Shown here piece by piece: positions 46,213-54,383 of a stretch of 64,000 nt of DNA (within the stretch, counting starts at the first letter, position 1; the number at the start of each line of letters is the position of its first letter). Where the stretch lies: positions 1 through 64,000 of the forward strand of contig JADKGD010000009.1 in the NCBI GenBank assembly GCA_016717145.1, written 5' to 3'. The DNA comes from Saprospiraceae bacterium (GTDB taxonomy: Bacteria; Bacteroidota; Bacteroidia; Chitinophagales; Saprospiraceae). Position numbers and translations under genes: made by a program. The notes under the pieces were generated by a model. It was not told the origin of the DNA, searched no databases, and saw nothing but the letters and a program-made list of their open reading frames with translations.

Positions 46213-47250
46213 ATGAACAAATTTATCCTTTTTATTCTCTTTGGTTTCATTACACTTTTTTCTTGTAAAAAAGATGATATAATTGTTGAACCTGTCAATT
46301 ATACAACAGGCATTTTTGTGGTTAATCAGGGACCATTTCAAAATGGAACCGGAACAATTACATTTAGAAATGAGGGAGATACCATTCAGGATGTTTTTGG
46401 CAGAGCAAATCCGGGTAAAGTCTTGGGAAATATTGCACAATCAATGATAAAATTTGACAACAAATATTTTATTGCGGTCAATAATGGCGCAAAAATTCAG
46501 GTAGTAAATGCATCTGATTTTACATCGGTAGGCGTCATTAATGGCATTGATCAGCCAAGATACTTTTGTACGGATGGTAAAAAACTTTACGTCAGTGCAT
46601 GGGGTGCTGATGCTCAGTCGGGTGTTGTACATGAAATTGATGTGACAAATTTAAAATTATTGCCTGCCATATCTGTAGGTGATGCACCGGAACAAATGCT
46701 TATTTCCAGTGATAAGCTGTATGTACCCATTTCGTCACCATATCTTGGGTCTTCAACTAAGATTGCAGTAATCGATATTAAAACCAATAAATTAATCAAA
46801 TATATAGTCGCCGGAGATAGTCCTTCTGCCATAGTACAAGACAAAAACAATGACATCTGGGTAATATGCAGCGGGAATTACAATCCTGATCCATTAAAAA
46901 CTACGAATGGTTCTTTACACAAAATAACGGATGATGTGGCTGTATCAAAATATAAATTAGGTATAGATGCACGTGGATTGGCTGTGAATGCGACGGGTGA
47001 TAAACTTTATTTCCTTCAACAGGATGAAGTTTATGTGCATGACGTAAGTGATGCAATATTTGAAAATGAATCAGTGGCTGATGGATATTTTAATGCTTTA
47101 GCTATTCAAAAATCTACCAATAGACTTTATTTGGCCAATGCCAAAGATTTTCAATCTCCGGGTGAAGCTAGTTTTATACATCCGGAGACCTTTCAGACGG
47201 GAAGATTTGAATGTGGCATAATACCAGGTTTTTTCTATTTTGCAGAGTAA
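46213..47250 (+). CDS. BtuG-like beta-propeller lipoprotein (DUF5074/YncE type)
   Basis: A 345-residue lipoprotein with lipobox LFSC (Cys18) followed by KKDD, typical of surface-exposed lipoproteins. The rest forms a YncE-like beta-propeller, with repeated blade motifs such as KLYVSAWGADAQSGVVHEID, PEQMLISSDKLYVPIS and GLAVNATGDKLYFLQQDEVY. In Bacteroides the BtuG lipoproteins of this fold capture B12 and hand it to BtuB. The position behind a riboswitch-controlled BtuB gene makes the same role likely here. It appears to be the last gene of the operon. Confidence 0.82.
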   Translation: MNKFILFILFGFITLFSCKKDDIIVEPVNYTTGIFVVNQGPFQNGTGTITFRNEGDTIQDVFGRANPGKVLGNIAQSMIKFDNKYFIAVNNGAKIQVVNASDFTSVGVINGIDQPRYFCTDGKKLYVSAWGADAQSGVVHEIDVTNLKLLPAISVGDAPEQMLISSDKLYVPISSPYLGSSTKIAVIDIKTNKLIKYIVAGDSPSAIVQDKNNDIWVICSGNYNPDPLKTTNGSLHKITDDVAVSKYKLGIDARGLAVNATGDKLYFLQQDEVYVHDVSDAIFENESVADGYFNALAIQKSTNRLYLANAKDFQSPGEASFIHPETFQTGRFECGIIPGFFYFAE

Positions 47251-47387
47251 TAATAAAATGATACGCCAAAATGACAAAAACTATAAACCAAAACATCATA
47301 TCGGTGTTTTAATAAGATATCAATTTGTTGGGATTTCGTTTAATCAGATAACTTTTTGACTGTTCTTTATACGTTTAATATTGCGCC

Positions 47388-47837
47388 GTGGAGATTGGAA
47401 AATTAATAAAACAACCAAAGTTCAGCAATAGCTATCACAAAGCCATGCTGAATTTATTTTATACATCAAATTATTTCAGGGATGCACATCTCAAGGTATT
47501 TTCTGAGTATGGCATACAAGGTGCACATTTTAATGTTTTAAGGATATTAAGGGGAAAACATCCTGAACCTTTATCTCCGGGATCTATTAAGGAAGTCATG
47601 CTGGACAAAGGTTGTGATCTTACGCGTCTTATAGATAAGCTTGTGAGTTTAGGTTGGGTTGTAAGAAACATCTGTCCTGAAAATAAACGTAAAATGAATG
47701 TCACACTTACACAAGAGGGATCTTTGATTACCGAAAAAATATCCATAGAGTTGACGGAAACTGACACCGCATTAAAAACACTTACAGACGAGGAGTATTC
47801 GACATTGAGCCATTTATTGGACAAAATGAGGGGATAA
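47388..47837 (+). CDS. MarR-family transcriptional regulator
   Basis: A 149-residue winged-helix regulator beginning with a GTG codon. The helix-turn-helix and wing are seen in PLSPGSIKEVMLDKGCDLTRLIDKLVSLGWVVR and RKMNVTLTQEGSLITEKI, with flanking dimerisation helices. The ligand and targets are unknown. The gene stands alone, 138 bp after the B12 operon and convergent with porT. A later start at an internal ATG would shorten the N-terminal helix. Confidence 0.88.
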   Translation: MEIGKLIKQPKFSNSYHKAMLNLFYTSNYFRDAHLKVFSEYGIQGAHFNVLRILRGKHPEPLSPGSIKEVMLDKGCDLTRLIDKLVSLGWVVRNICPENKRKMNVTLTQEGSLITEKISIELTETDTALKTLTDEEYSTLSHLLDKMRG

Positions 47838-47917
47838 ATCTTATGTCTTTTTATGACATAATGAAAAATAACCATATTTGTTGATAAATATTGAAGTCAA
47901 TTTTTCTCAGGTCAATG

Positions 47918-48628
47918 TTAACCTTCAAAATTGAAGGAAATGGTAAATATCTGTGAGACCACATTTTCCAAAACCCTTGCCTCGTTTTGAGTCCTGTCAT
48001 ATAGCAGAATATTGCCTAATCCTCTGGAAAATTTTATCTCCGGTGAAAAAATAAAATAAGGGTAAAACATTTGCATACCGATACCGACCTCGTATTGAAA
48101 ATCATGTGGGGCTATTTTTATCAATGATTTTCTGGATTTAGAGTTTGTTTGTACATCATAGCTATACTTCAATCCGGCAACAATAAACATCCTTTTGTCT
48201 TTGTATGGTTCTGACTTAAAACGAACATGAAAAGGTAATTCAAAAAACACGGATTCTATTTTTCTTTCTATGACCAGACTGGATGATACTTGCGTAAATT
48301 CCAGACCGCGCTGCGCAAAAGAAAATCCGGGCAAAAATCTGAAATCAAAATATTCACCAAGTTTGAGATTGGTTATCATGTGCATATTGACACCTATTTC
48401 GCTCTTACCTTCGGTAACTTTAATACTGTCATTATTGATAAAAAAACCTGATTGTTGTAATTTGTAGCCTGAGTTATTAAAGCCCAAATTGATGCCAAAA
48501 TAATATGCCTTTTTATTAAAATCCCGAAAATTATGATTCTCTCGTCCACCCATCTGTGCTAACAAAAACTGGGAAAACGTTATCAAAATAAAAAAAAGAC
48601 CTACTTTTTTGCTATATATATCGTGCAT
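47918..48628 (-). CDS. porT: PorT-family T9SS outer-membrane protein
   Basis: A 236-residue beta-barrel protein with a signal peptide ending QFLLAQ. The barrel strands KAYYFGINLGFNNSGYKL, FRFLPGFSFAQRGLEF and SVFFELPFHVRFKS follow the PorT pattern, and it ends in an aromatic residue (SFNFEG). PorT is needed for type IX secretion in Bacteroidota. The placement directly behind menG/ubiE is a conserved neighbourhood for porT. The start overlaps the end of menG by 28 bp. Confidence 0.88.
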   Translation of the reverse strand: MHDIYSKKVGLFFILITFSQFLLAQMGGRENHNFRDFNKKAYYFGINLGFNNSGYKLQQSGFFINNDSIKVTEGKSEIGVNMHMITNLKLGEYFDFRFLPGFSFAQRGLEFTQVSSSLVIERKIESVFFELPFHVRFKSEPYKDKRMFIVAGLKYSYDVQTNSKSRKSLIKIAPHDFQYEVGIGMQMFYPYFIFSPEIKFSRGLGNILLYDRTQNEARVLENVVSQIFTISFNFEG

Positions 48629-49338
48629 ATGCCGCCACTTAAAATATGATAATTTGCCTGAGCATAACCCAGTTTTTTTAATATATCGGTAAAGTTTTCA
48701 TAATCAGGAAAAACCTGTACTGACTCATACAAATATTTATATGCTTTCTGATCTTTTGATCTTATCTTACCAATAACGGGTAAAATGTATTTAAAGTATA
48801 TGTGAAACAATTGTTTCAAAGGGAAATGCCTTGGTTTGGAAAACTCCAATACCATTAGGGTTCCACCCGGCCGAAGCACACGCAACATCTCTGCAAGTCC
48901 CTTATCGAGGTTTTCAAAGTTCCTGACCCCAAAAGCTGCCATGACCGCATCGAAGGAATTCGCCTCATAATGCAGGTTTTCACTATCTCCCAATTCGAGT
49001 TTTATAACTTGATCCAAACCTTTTTTTTGTACTTTTTCTTCGCCAATCTTCAGCATATTGGCAGATATATCCATAGCAATTATTTTTTTTGGTTTTATAA
49101 CCAACGCCGCTTCAATGGCAAGATCGGCAGTACCTGTCGCAATATCAAGTATGCTCTGAGGTTGTTCTGCCTTGAGCAGTTTAATGGCTTTCCTTCGCCA
49201 TAAAACATCAATACCTAATGACAATATTCTATTAAGATTGTCATAATAAGGTGCAATTTTATCAAACATGCTTGTGACCTGCACTTTTTTAGAGATATCA
49301 GTATCGGAATATGGTGTGACACTTGTCTTTTCAGACAT
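48601..49338 (-). CDS. ubiE: Demethylmenaquinone methyltransferase (MenG/UbiE)
   Basis: A 245-residue SAM methyltransferase with the UbiE/COQ5 signatures YDNLNRILSLGIDVLWRRKA and RVLRPGGTLMVLEFSKP, and the SAM motif ILDIATGTADLAIEA. It performs the last C-methylation in menaquinone synthesis, the respiratory quinone of Bacteroidota. The start MSEKTSVTPYSDTD is normal for the phylum. It is co-transcribed with porT. Confidence 0.95.
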   Translation of the reverse strand: MSEKTSVTPYSDTDISKKVQVTSMFDKIAPYYDNLNRILSLGIDVLWRRKAIKLLKAEQPQSILDIATGTADLAIEAALVIKPKKIIAMDISANMLKIGEEKVQKKGLDQVIKLELGDSENLHYEANSFDAVMAAFGVRNFENLDKGLAEMLRVLRPGGTLMVLEFSKPRHFPLKQLFHIYFKYILPVIGKIRSKDQKAYKYLYESVQVFPDYENFTDILKKLGYAQANYHILSGGICTIYIAKK

Positions 49339-49444
49339 ATTGAATAGATTTTTAGCGAAAGATAATTTAACCTAATAAAAAAAAGGCTATTTTGTTTTCA
49401 ATTAGATTGAAATGGACCTACATTTTTTATGGCATGCAAAATAA

Positions 49445-49954
49445 ATGATAAAATATAAGATTATGACCTTTTTGACCCGCGATTTAGCTATTTTCTTCAA
49501 AATATCTTATTTAATCCTAATTATTTCATTCACTTTGACCAAAATAAATGGACAAACAGATACTATCGATATAAAAAATACTATCAATCGTATGTTTAAA
49601 GGCATGTCCACTTTTGATTCCTCAATGGTCAGAAGCACTTTCACAACTGATTTTACACTACAAAGCATTATAAAAACCAAAGATGGCAATACCCATGTGA
49701 GAACCGAACAAGCTCATTCTTTTTTGAAAAGTATCGGAACTAAATCCCCTGGGCTGAAATATGACGAAAGATTATTATCTTACGATATACACATTGATGA
49801 TGATCTGGCCATTGGATGGACACCATATTCATTTTATTTGAATGATGTCTTCAGTCATTGTGGAGTTAATGTTTTTACTTTGGTAAAACTTAATGGCATA
49901 TGGAAAATAATGAGCATTGTGGATACCAGGCGTAAAAATAATTGTTTGGAATAA
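49445..49954 (+). CDS. Exported NTF2-like (SnoaL-type) protein
   Basis: A 169-residue protein with a hydrophobic N-terminus cleaved near KINGQ, followed by an alpha+beta cone of the NTF2 superfamily (INRMFKGMSTFDSSMVRSTF, then GVNVFTLVKLNGIWKIMSIVDTRR). Related Bacteroidota proteins are described as putative lumazine-binding or DUF4440-like. A second ATG at 49463 is an equally good start. No catalytic residue can be assigned. It is transcribed alone, divergent from menG. Confidence 0.75.
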   Translation: MIKYKIMTFLTRDLAIFFKISYLILIISFTLTKINGQTDTIDIKNTINRMFKGMSTFDSSMVRSTFTTDFTLQSIIKTKDGNTHVRTEQAHSFLKSIGTKSPGLKYDERLLSYDIHIDDDLAIGWTPYSFYLNDVFSHCGVNVFTLVKLNGIWKIMSIVDTRRKNNCLE

Positions 49955-50065
49955 AATAAGAAACTTCAAAACTACATTGCTCTCATCTCGAAAAAAGATA
50001 GTGCGTAATAATTTTTTCAATTAAATAAATTTATGTGCGCCTGCACAATTGTCCGAATTATATCC

Positions 50066-50073
50066 TAACTTTG
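50066..50073 (+). promoter_or_regulatory. Probable -7 box of the cytochrome/DUF1501 operon
   Basis: TAACTTTG matches TAnnTTTG about 47 bp before the TTG start at 50120. A -33 element is not clear. No other promoter-like box is evident within the following seven genes, which mostly overlap. Confidence 0.4.
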
Positions 50074-50119
50074 TTTCGATTTTTCTATCATTATAACGAG
50101 ATAATTCCAGACATAAATT

Positions 50120-51667
50120 TTGATTTTATTTATAAAAAATATCAGCGTAATTTTATGTATTATTATTTGTTTGCTATTCGCTTTCAGCGCTTGCAATGAT
50201 CATAATTATCCAAACAAAATTACGTTCAATACCCACATCCGACCTATCCTGTCAGACAAATGTTTTAAATGTCATGGACCTGATGAAAAACAACGTAAAT
50301 CAGGCTTTAGGCTGGATACAGAAGCCGGTGCTTATGCCTTATTGAAAGATTCAAAAAACGAATATGGTATTGTGCCTGGTCATATCGCTAAGTCATCATT
50401 GATACTGCGCATTAACTCTGATAATAAAGACTTCATGATGCCTCCGCCGGAATCAAATCTAAGCCTTTCTGATGACGAAAAAAAATTGATTGAAAGATGG
50501 ATTGCCGATGGAGCAAAATATGAATCCCATTGGTCTTTTATCCCGATAAAAAAATCGACCTTACCAAAGATCTCGGATGAAGCCTGGCCTATTAATGACA
50601 TCGACAGATTTATCCTGGCAAAAATGGAGACAAAAGGACTTAAACCATCTAAAGAGGAAGACAAAGAACGTATCCTTAAACGACTATTTCACGATATAAA
50701 AGGCCTTCCACCTACCATCGAGGAACAATCATCATTTTTAAGTGACAATGATCCCAGGAGTTACGAAAAAATGGTAGATAAGGCACTTGCAACGGCACAA
50801 TATGGCGAAAAAATGGCCATATTCTGGATGGATCTTGCAAGGTATGCAGACAGTCATGGATATCAGGATGATGGACTAAGGACAATGTGGCCATGGAGAG
50901 ATTGGGTTATCAATGCTTTTAACCGCAATTATGATTATAAAAAATTTATAACTTACCAATTAGCCGGAGATCAAATACCTGAAGCAAACAAAGAAACTAT
51001 TCTGGCTACAGGTTTCAATCGAAATCATAAAATCACTCAGGAAGGTGGTGTAATTGATGAAGAATATCGGGTCGAATATGTTGCAGACCGAACGAATACT
51101 TTTAGTAAAGGTTTACTGGCTATGACATTTGAGTGTGCCAAATGTCATGATCATAAATACGATCCTATATCGCAAAAAGACTACTACCGCACATTTGCCT
51201 TTTTTAATCAGCTGAATGAAAAAGGATTGGTAGGAGATATTTCAGTGGCCTCACTTGCAGATCCACCATACCTGACCATAACCAAAGAAGATAAAGATAA
51301 TTTGCTTTCTTTTATAAATAAAATGGATACCATGGACGTCCGTGTTATGATTATGAAAGATAGTTCTGTAAAACGTCCAACTTATTTGCTTGAAAGAGGT
51401 GTGTATGATCATAAACTTGATCAGGTTTATTGTGCCATGCCGAAGGCAATTTTGCCATTCGATACTACAAAATATCAAAGCAATAGGTATGGTCTGGCTA
51501 AATGGATGTTTGACCATAATAATCCACTGACGGCGAGGGTGTTTGTAAATCTGATCTGGCAGGAATTTTTTGGTAGAGGCATCGTCAAAACAACCGGAGA
51601 TTTTGGATTACAAGGTGAATTGCCCAGTCATCCTGAATTGCTTGATTGGTTGGCTTGGGATTTTTGA
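50120..51667 (+). CDS. Planctomycete-type cytochrome c (PSCyt1), DUF1549 and DUF1553 lipoprotein, part 1
   Basis: The protein starts at TTG and has a lipoprotein signal (LLFAFSAC, Cys25). Residues about 30-130 form the PSCyt1 heme domain: CFKCHGPDEKQRKSGFRLD, with the axial-ligand segment FMMPPPESNL. DUF1549 follows (about 160-360: LYRHDIKGLPPT-like LFHDIKGLPPT, MDLARYADSHGYQDDGLR), including a second CAKCH motif in ECAKCHDHKYDPIS, and then the start of DUF1553 (NPLTARVFVNLIWQEFFGRGIVKT). A TGA codon at 51665-51667 interrupts the frame; the same frame continues without loss. It is probably an exported, heme-bearing enzyme; the family has no established reaction. Confidence 0.88.
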   Translation: MILFIKNISVILCIIICLLFAFSACNDHNYPNKITFNTHIRPILSDKCFKCHGPDEKQRKSGFRLDTEAGAYALLKDSKNEYGIVPGHIAKSSLILRINSDNKDFMMPPPESNLSLSDDEKKLIERWIADGAKYESHWSFIPIKKSTLPKISDEAWPINDIDRFILAKMETKGLKPSKEEDKERILKRLFHDIKGLPPTIEEQSSFLSDNDPRSYEKMVDKALATAQYGEKMAIFWMDLARYADSHGYQDDGLRTMWPWRDWVINAFNRNYDYKKFITYQLAGDQIPEANKETILATGFNRNHKITQEGGVIDEEYRVEYVADRTNTFSKGLLAMTFECAKCHDHKYDPISQKDYYRTFAFFNQLNEKGLVGDISVASLADPPYLTITKEDKDNLLSFINKMDTMDVRVMIMKDSSVKRPTYLLERGVYDHKLDQVYCAMPKAILPFDTTKYQSNRYGLAKWMFDHNNPLTARVFVNLIWQEFFGRGIVKTTGDFGLQGELPSHPELLDWLAWDF

Positions 51668-52420
51668 GCCAATGGTTGGAATATCAAACGACTGGTAAAA
51701 CAAATTGTTATGTCTTCCACATATCGTCAGACTTCTGATTACAACAAAAATCAAATGGCTGTAGATCCCGAGAACATCTACTTGTCAAAAGGGCCTCGTA
51801 ACAGACTTTCAAGTGAATTGTTGAGGGATCATATTTTATTCACAAGCGGTTTGTTATCTACAGAAATCGGTGGACCAAGTATGAAACCTTATCAACCAGT
51901 TGGTATCTGGGAAGCCGCAAGTTCCGGGAGAGGACAATTGGCTAGCTACGTGCAGGATCATGGCCCCAATCTTTATCGAAGAGGATTGTATAATTTTATT
52001 AAAAGGACGGTGCCTCCGCCTTCTATGTTGATATTTGACGGTTCAAACAGAGATCAATGTGAAGTCAGAAGATCTAAAACGAATACACCGCTCCAGGCGC
52101 TTGTCATGATGAATGATGTGCAAATACTCGAAGCCTCAAGATATTTTGCCCAAAGACTTGTCAATCAAAAGTCTGATGCGAACAAAAATATTCAAACAAT
52201 ATTTCGAACGATAGTAGGAAGAACACCAAAACCAACAGAATTAAATAAGCTGATAACATATTATGAATTTACAATAACAGAAAGCAGCGCATCAAAGATA
52301 AAAAAGTTGCTTAACGTAGGAGAATCCGATCAATCCAAAATAATAAAACCTGAAGAAACCGCAGCCCTTATGCAGACGATTCAATTGGTATATAATCTCG
52401 AAGAAAGTATGACAAGATGA
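51668..52420 (+). CDS. DUF1553 C-terminal continuation of the preceding gene
   Basis: This is the same reading frame as the preceding entry, directly after the TGA: ANGWNIKRLVKQIVMSSTYR is the expected next stretch of DUF1553. It goes on through FDGSNRDQCEVRRSKTNTPLQALVMMND, the best conserved block of the family, to the stop at 52420. The first ATG available is at 51710, inside the domain, so a separately initiated protein would lack the domain's beginning. Either TGA is a nonsense change or error, or it is read through. The stop overlaps the next gene's ATG. Confidence 0.85.
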   Translation, partial: ANGWNIKRLVKQIVMSSTYRQTSDYNKNQMAVDPENIYLSKGPRNRLSSELLRDHILFTSGLLSTEIGGPSMKPYQPVGIWEAASSGRGQLASYVQDHGPNLYRRGLYNFIKRTVPPPSMLIFDGSNRDQCEVRRSKTNTPLQALVMMNDVQILEASRYFAQRLVNQKSDANKNIQTIFRTIVGRTPKPTELNKLITYYEFTITESSASKIKKLLNVGESDQSKIIKPEETAALMQTIQLVYNLEESMTR

Positions 52421-53874
52421 TACATCCATTTTTAGAAAACAGACTTACTGTAAACCGAAGATACTTTCTGGGCAAATTAAGTATTGGTCTGGGTAGCCTT
52501 GCGCTTGGTTCATTATTGATCAAGGATTTGTTTAATTCTGATTCGGATCTAAATAGTAGCAGCCTGCCATTGGGTTTACCTCATTTTGCACCCAGAGCAA
52601 AACGAGTTATCTATCTTTTCCAAAACGGGGCACCCTCACAATTGGAGTCTTTTGATTACAAACCATTGTTGAACAAAATGTTTGGACAGGACCTTCCCGC
52701 TTCCATCAGAAATGGTCAGCGTCTGACTGGAATGACCTCTGTACAAAAAACATTTCCGCTCGTAGGCTCATATATTCCATTTCATCAACATGGCCAGGCG
52801 GGTACCTGGATCAGCGATCTTTTTCCGAATATTGCCAAAGTTGTAGATGACATTTGTATCATTAAATCCATGCATACAGAGGCTATCAACCATGATCCTG
52901 CTTTAACATTTATGCAGACTGGAGCACAGCAAGGCAATCGCCCCAGCATGGGCGCATGGCTTAGTTATGGCCTTGGAACTGAAAATCAAAACTTACCTGC
53001 TTATACTGTCCTGCTTTCAAAAGGAAAAGGCAATGGTCAAGGCGTATATTCCAAGCTTTGGACAAATGGATTTTTGGATAGCTTGCATCAGGGTGTTCAG
53101 CTTAGCAATAGCGAGGAACGTGTTTTATACCTGAATGATCAGGAAGGGATGAGTAGAGATGATCGCAGAAAGATGCTTGATGTGTTAAATGAGATGAATG
53201 CCATGAATTTTGAGGATGTAAATGATCCGGAAATAAAAACAAAAATAGAACAATATGAGCTGGCATATCGTATGCAAACGGCTGTTCCTGAAATCACGGA
53301 TTTATCTACCGAACCCGATTCAGTCATAAAAATGTACGGTCCTGAATGTCTGATTCCGGGTACTTATGCCAGCAATTGTCTCTTGGCCCGAAAGCTGTCA
53401 GAATCCGGTGTGCGGTTTGTTCAGCTGTATCATCAAGGTTGGGACCAGCATAATAACCTTGCCGGTGAAATGCCTTCACAAGCCAAAGATGTAGATAGAG
53501 CTTCTGCTGCATTGATCCAGGATTTAAAACAACGTGGTCTGTTGGATGAAACATTGGTCATTTGGGGTGGAGAATTCGGACGAACAAATTACTGTCAGGG
53601 ACCATTGTCAGCTATGAATTATGGCAGGGATCATCATCCGCGAGCTTACAGTATATTTATGGCAGGCGGAGGCGTTAAACCAGGGATTGTTTACGGGGAA
53701 ACAGATGAATTGGGGTATAATATAACAGAAAACCCGGTCCATGTTAACGATTTCCACGCTACCGTATTACATCTTCTCGGGCTTGATCATGAAAAACTTA
53801 CCTATAAACATTTGGGAAGGAGATACCGATTAACAGATGTAGCCGGTAATGTGGTAAATCAAATTATAGCATAA
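52417..53874 (+). CDS. DUF1501 protein with twin-arginine signal
   Basis: A 485-residue protein of the DUF1501 family, related in fold to alkaline phosphatase and sulfatases. The N-terminus has NRRYFLGKLSIGLGSLALGS, a twin-arginine export signal. Conserved blocks include FAPRAKRVIYLFQNGAPSQL, SMHTEAINHDPALTFMQTG, VRFVQLYHQGWDQHNNL and VIWGGEFGRTNYCQG, then GRDHHPRAYSIFMAGGGVK. The many Asp/His residues could bind metal ions. Tat export suggests that it folds with a cofactor in the cytoplasm. It overlaps the previous gene (ATGA) and the next one (TAATG), so it is translationally coupled. The enzyme activity is unknown. Confidence 0.9.
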   Translation: MIHPFLENRLTVNRRYFLGKLSIGLGSLALGSLLIKDLFNSDSDLNSSSLPLGLPHFAPRAKRVIYLFQNGAPSQLESFDYKPLLNKMFGQDLPASIRNGQRLTGMTSVQKTFPLVGSYIPFHQHGQAGTWISDLFPNIAKVVDDICIIKSMHTEAINHDPALTFMQTGAQQGNRPSMGAWLSYGLGTENQNLPAYTVLLSKGKGNGQGVYSKLWTNGFLDSLHQGVQLSNSEERVLYLNDQEGMSRDDRRKMLDVLNEMNAMNFEDVNDPEIKTKIEQYELAYRMQTAVPEITDLSTEPDSVIKMYGPECLIPGTYASNCLLARKLSESGVRFVQLYHQGWDQHNNLAGEMPSQAKDVDRASAALIQDLKQRGLLDETLVIWGGEFGRTNYCQGPLSAMNYGRDHHPRAYSIFMAGGGVKPGIVYGETDELGYNITENPVHVNDFHATVLHLLGLDHEKLTYKHLGRRYRLTDVAGNVVNQIIA

Positions 53875-54383
53875 TGCATATAATTGAAAAAGGAATATCA
53901 AACATCAGCTTTGGTTTGGCTATTTTGTTGGCTTTTCTTTGGCTATGTCAAAAATCCATTATTGTGCCGGAGTGGATGATTTTTGCCGGAAGATTACATC
54001 CTTTAATGTTGCATCTTCCCATAGGCACAATATTGATTTCAGGCCTTATCTATGCTATAAAAACTCGTTTTGATCCAGCACACTTTTCTGAAATATTTGG
54101 TTTCATATTAAAATTTTCTGCTTTAACCGCTTTGTTAAGTGGCTTATTTGGCATGTTGCTTTCCATGGAAGAAGCTTACCCAAAAGATGATCTGAATCTG
54201 CACAAAAACACCGGTCTGATCCTTGGTTTCGGTATGTATTTATTGTCTGTACTATATGGTATCGTCTCTGAAAAATGGATCATTTCATTATTGACTATCA
54301 ATATTTTAGGTGTATTGGTTACCGGCCACCTTGGCGCTGAAATTACCCATGGCAAAAATTTCCTTTTCCCTGAAAAAGTATGA
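53874..54383 (+). CDS. DUF2231-type membrane protein
   Basis: A 169-residue inner-membrane protein with four or five helices. It shows the family motif GRLHPLMLHLPIGTILISGL near the first histidines and THGKNFLF at the end, where conserved histidines could bind heme. In related organisms this domain is usually fused to a following cytochrome domain and leucine-rich repeats. Here the next gene starts by ATGA overlap in another frame, and that gene lacks its own signal, so the two halves may really be a single protein separated by a one-base error. Confidence 0.8.
   Translation: MHIIEKGISNISFGLAILLAFLWLCQKSIIVPEWMIFAGRLHPLMLHLPIGTILISGLIYAIKTRFDPAHFSEIFGFILKFSALTALLSGLFGMLLSMEEAYPKDDLNLHKNTGLILGFGMYLLSVLYGIVSEKWIISLLTINILGVLVTGHLGAEITHGKNFLFPEKV

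Noticed and set aside
51665..51667. Selenocysteine codon or recoded TGA
   Set aside because: The position is not catalytic in the family, no selenocysteine hairpin is evident, and TGA is used as a normal stop elsewhere in the window.
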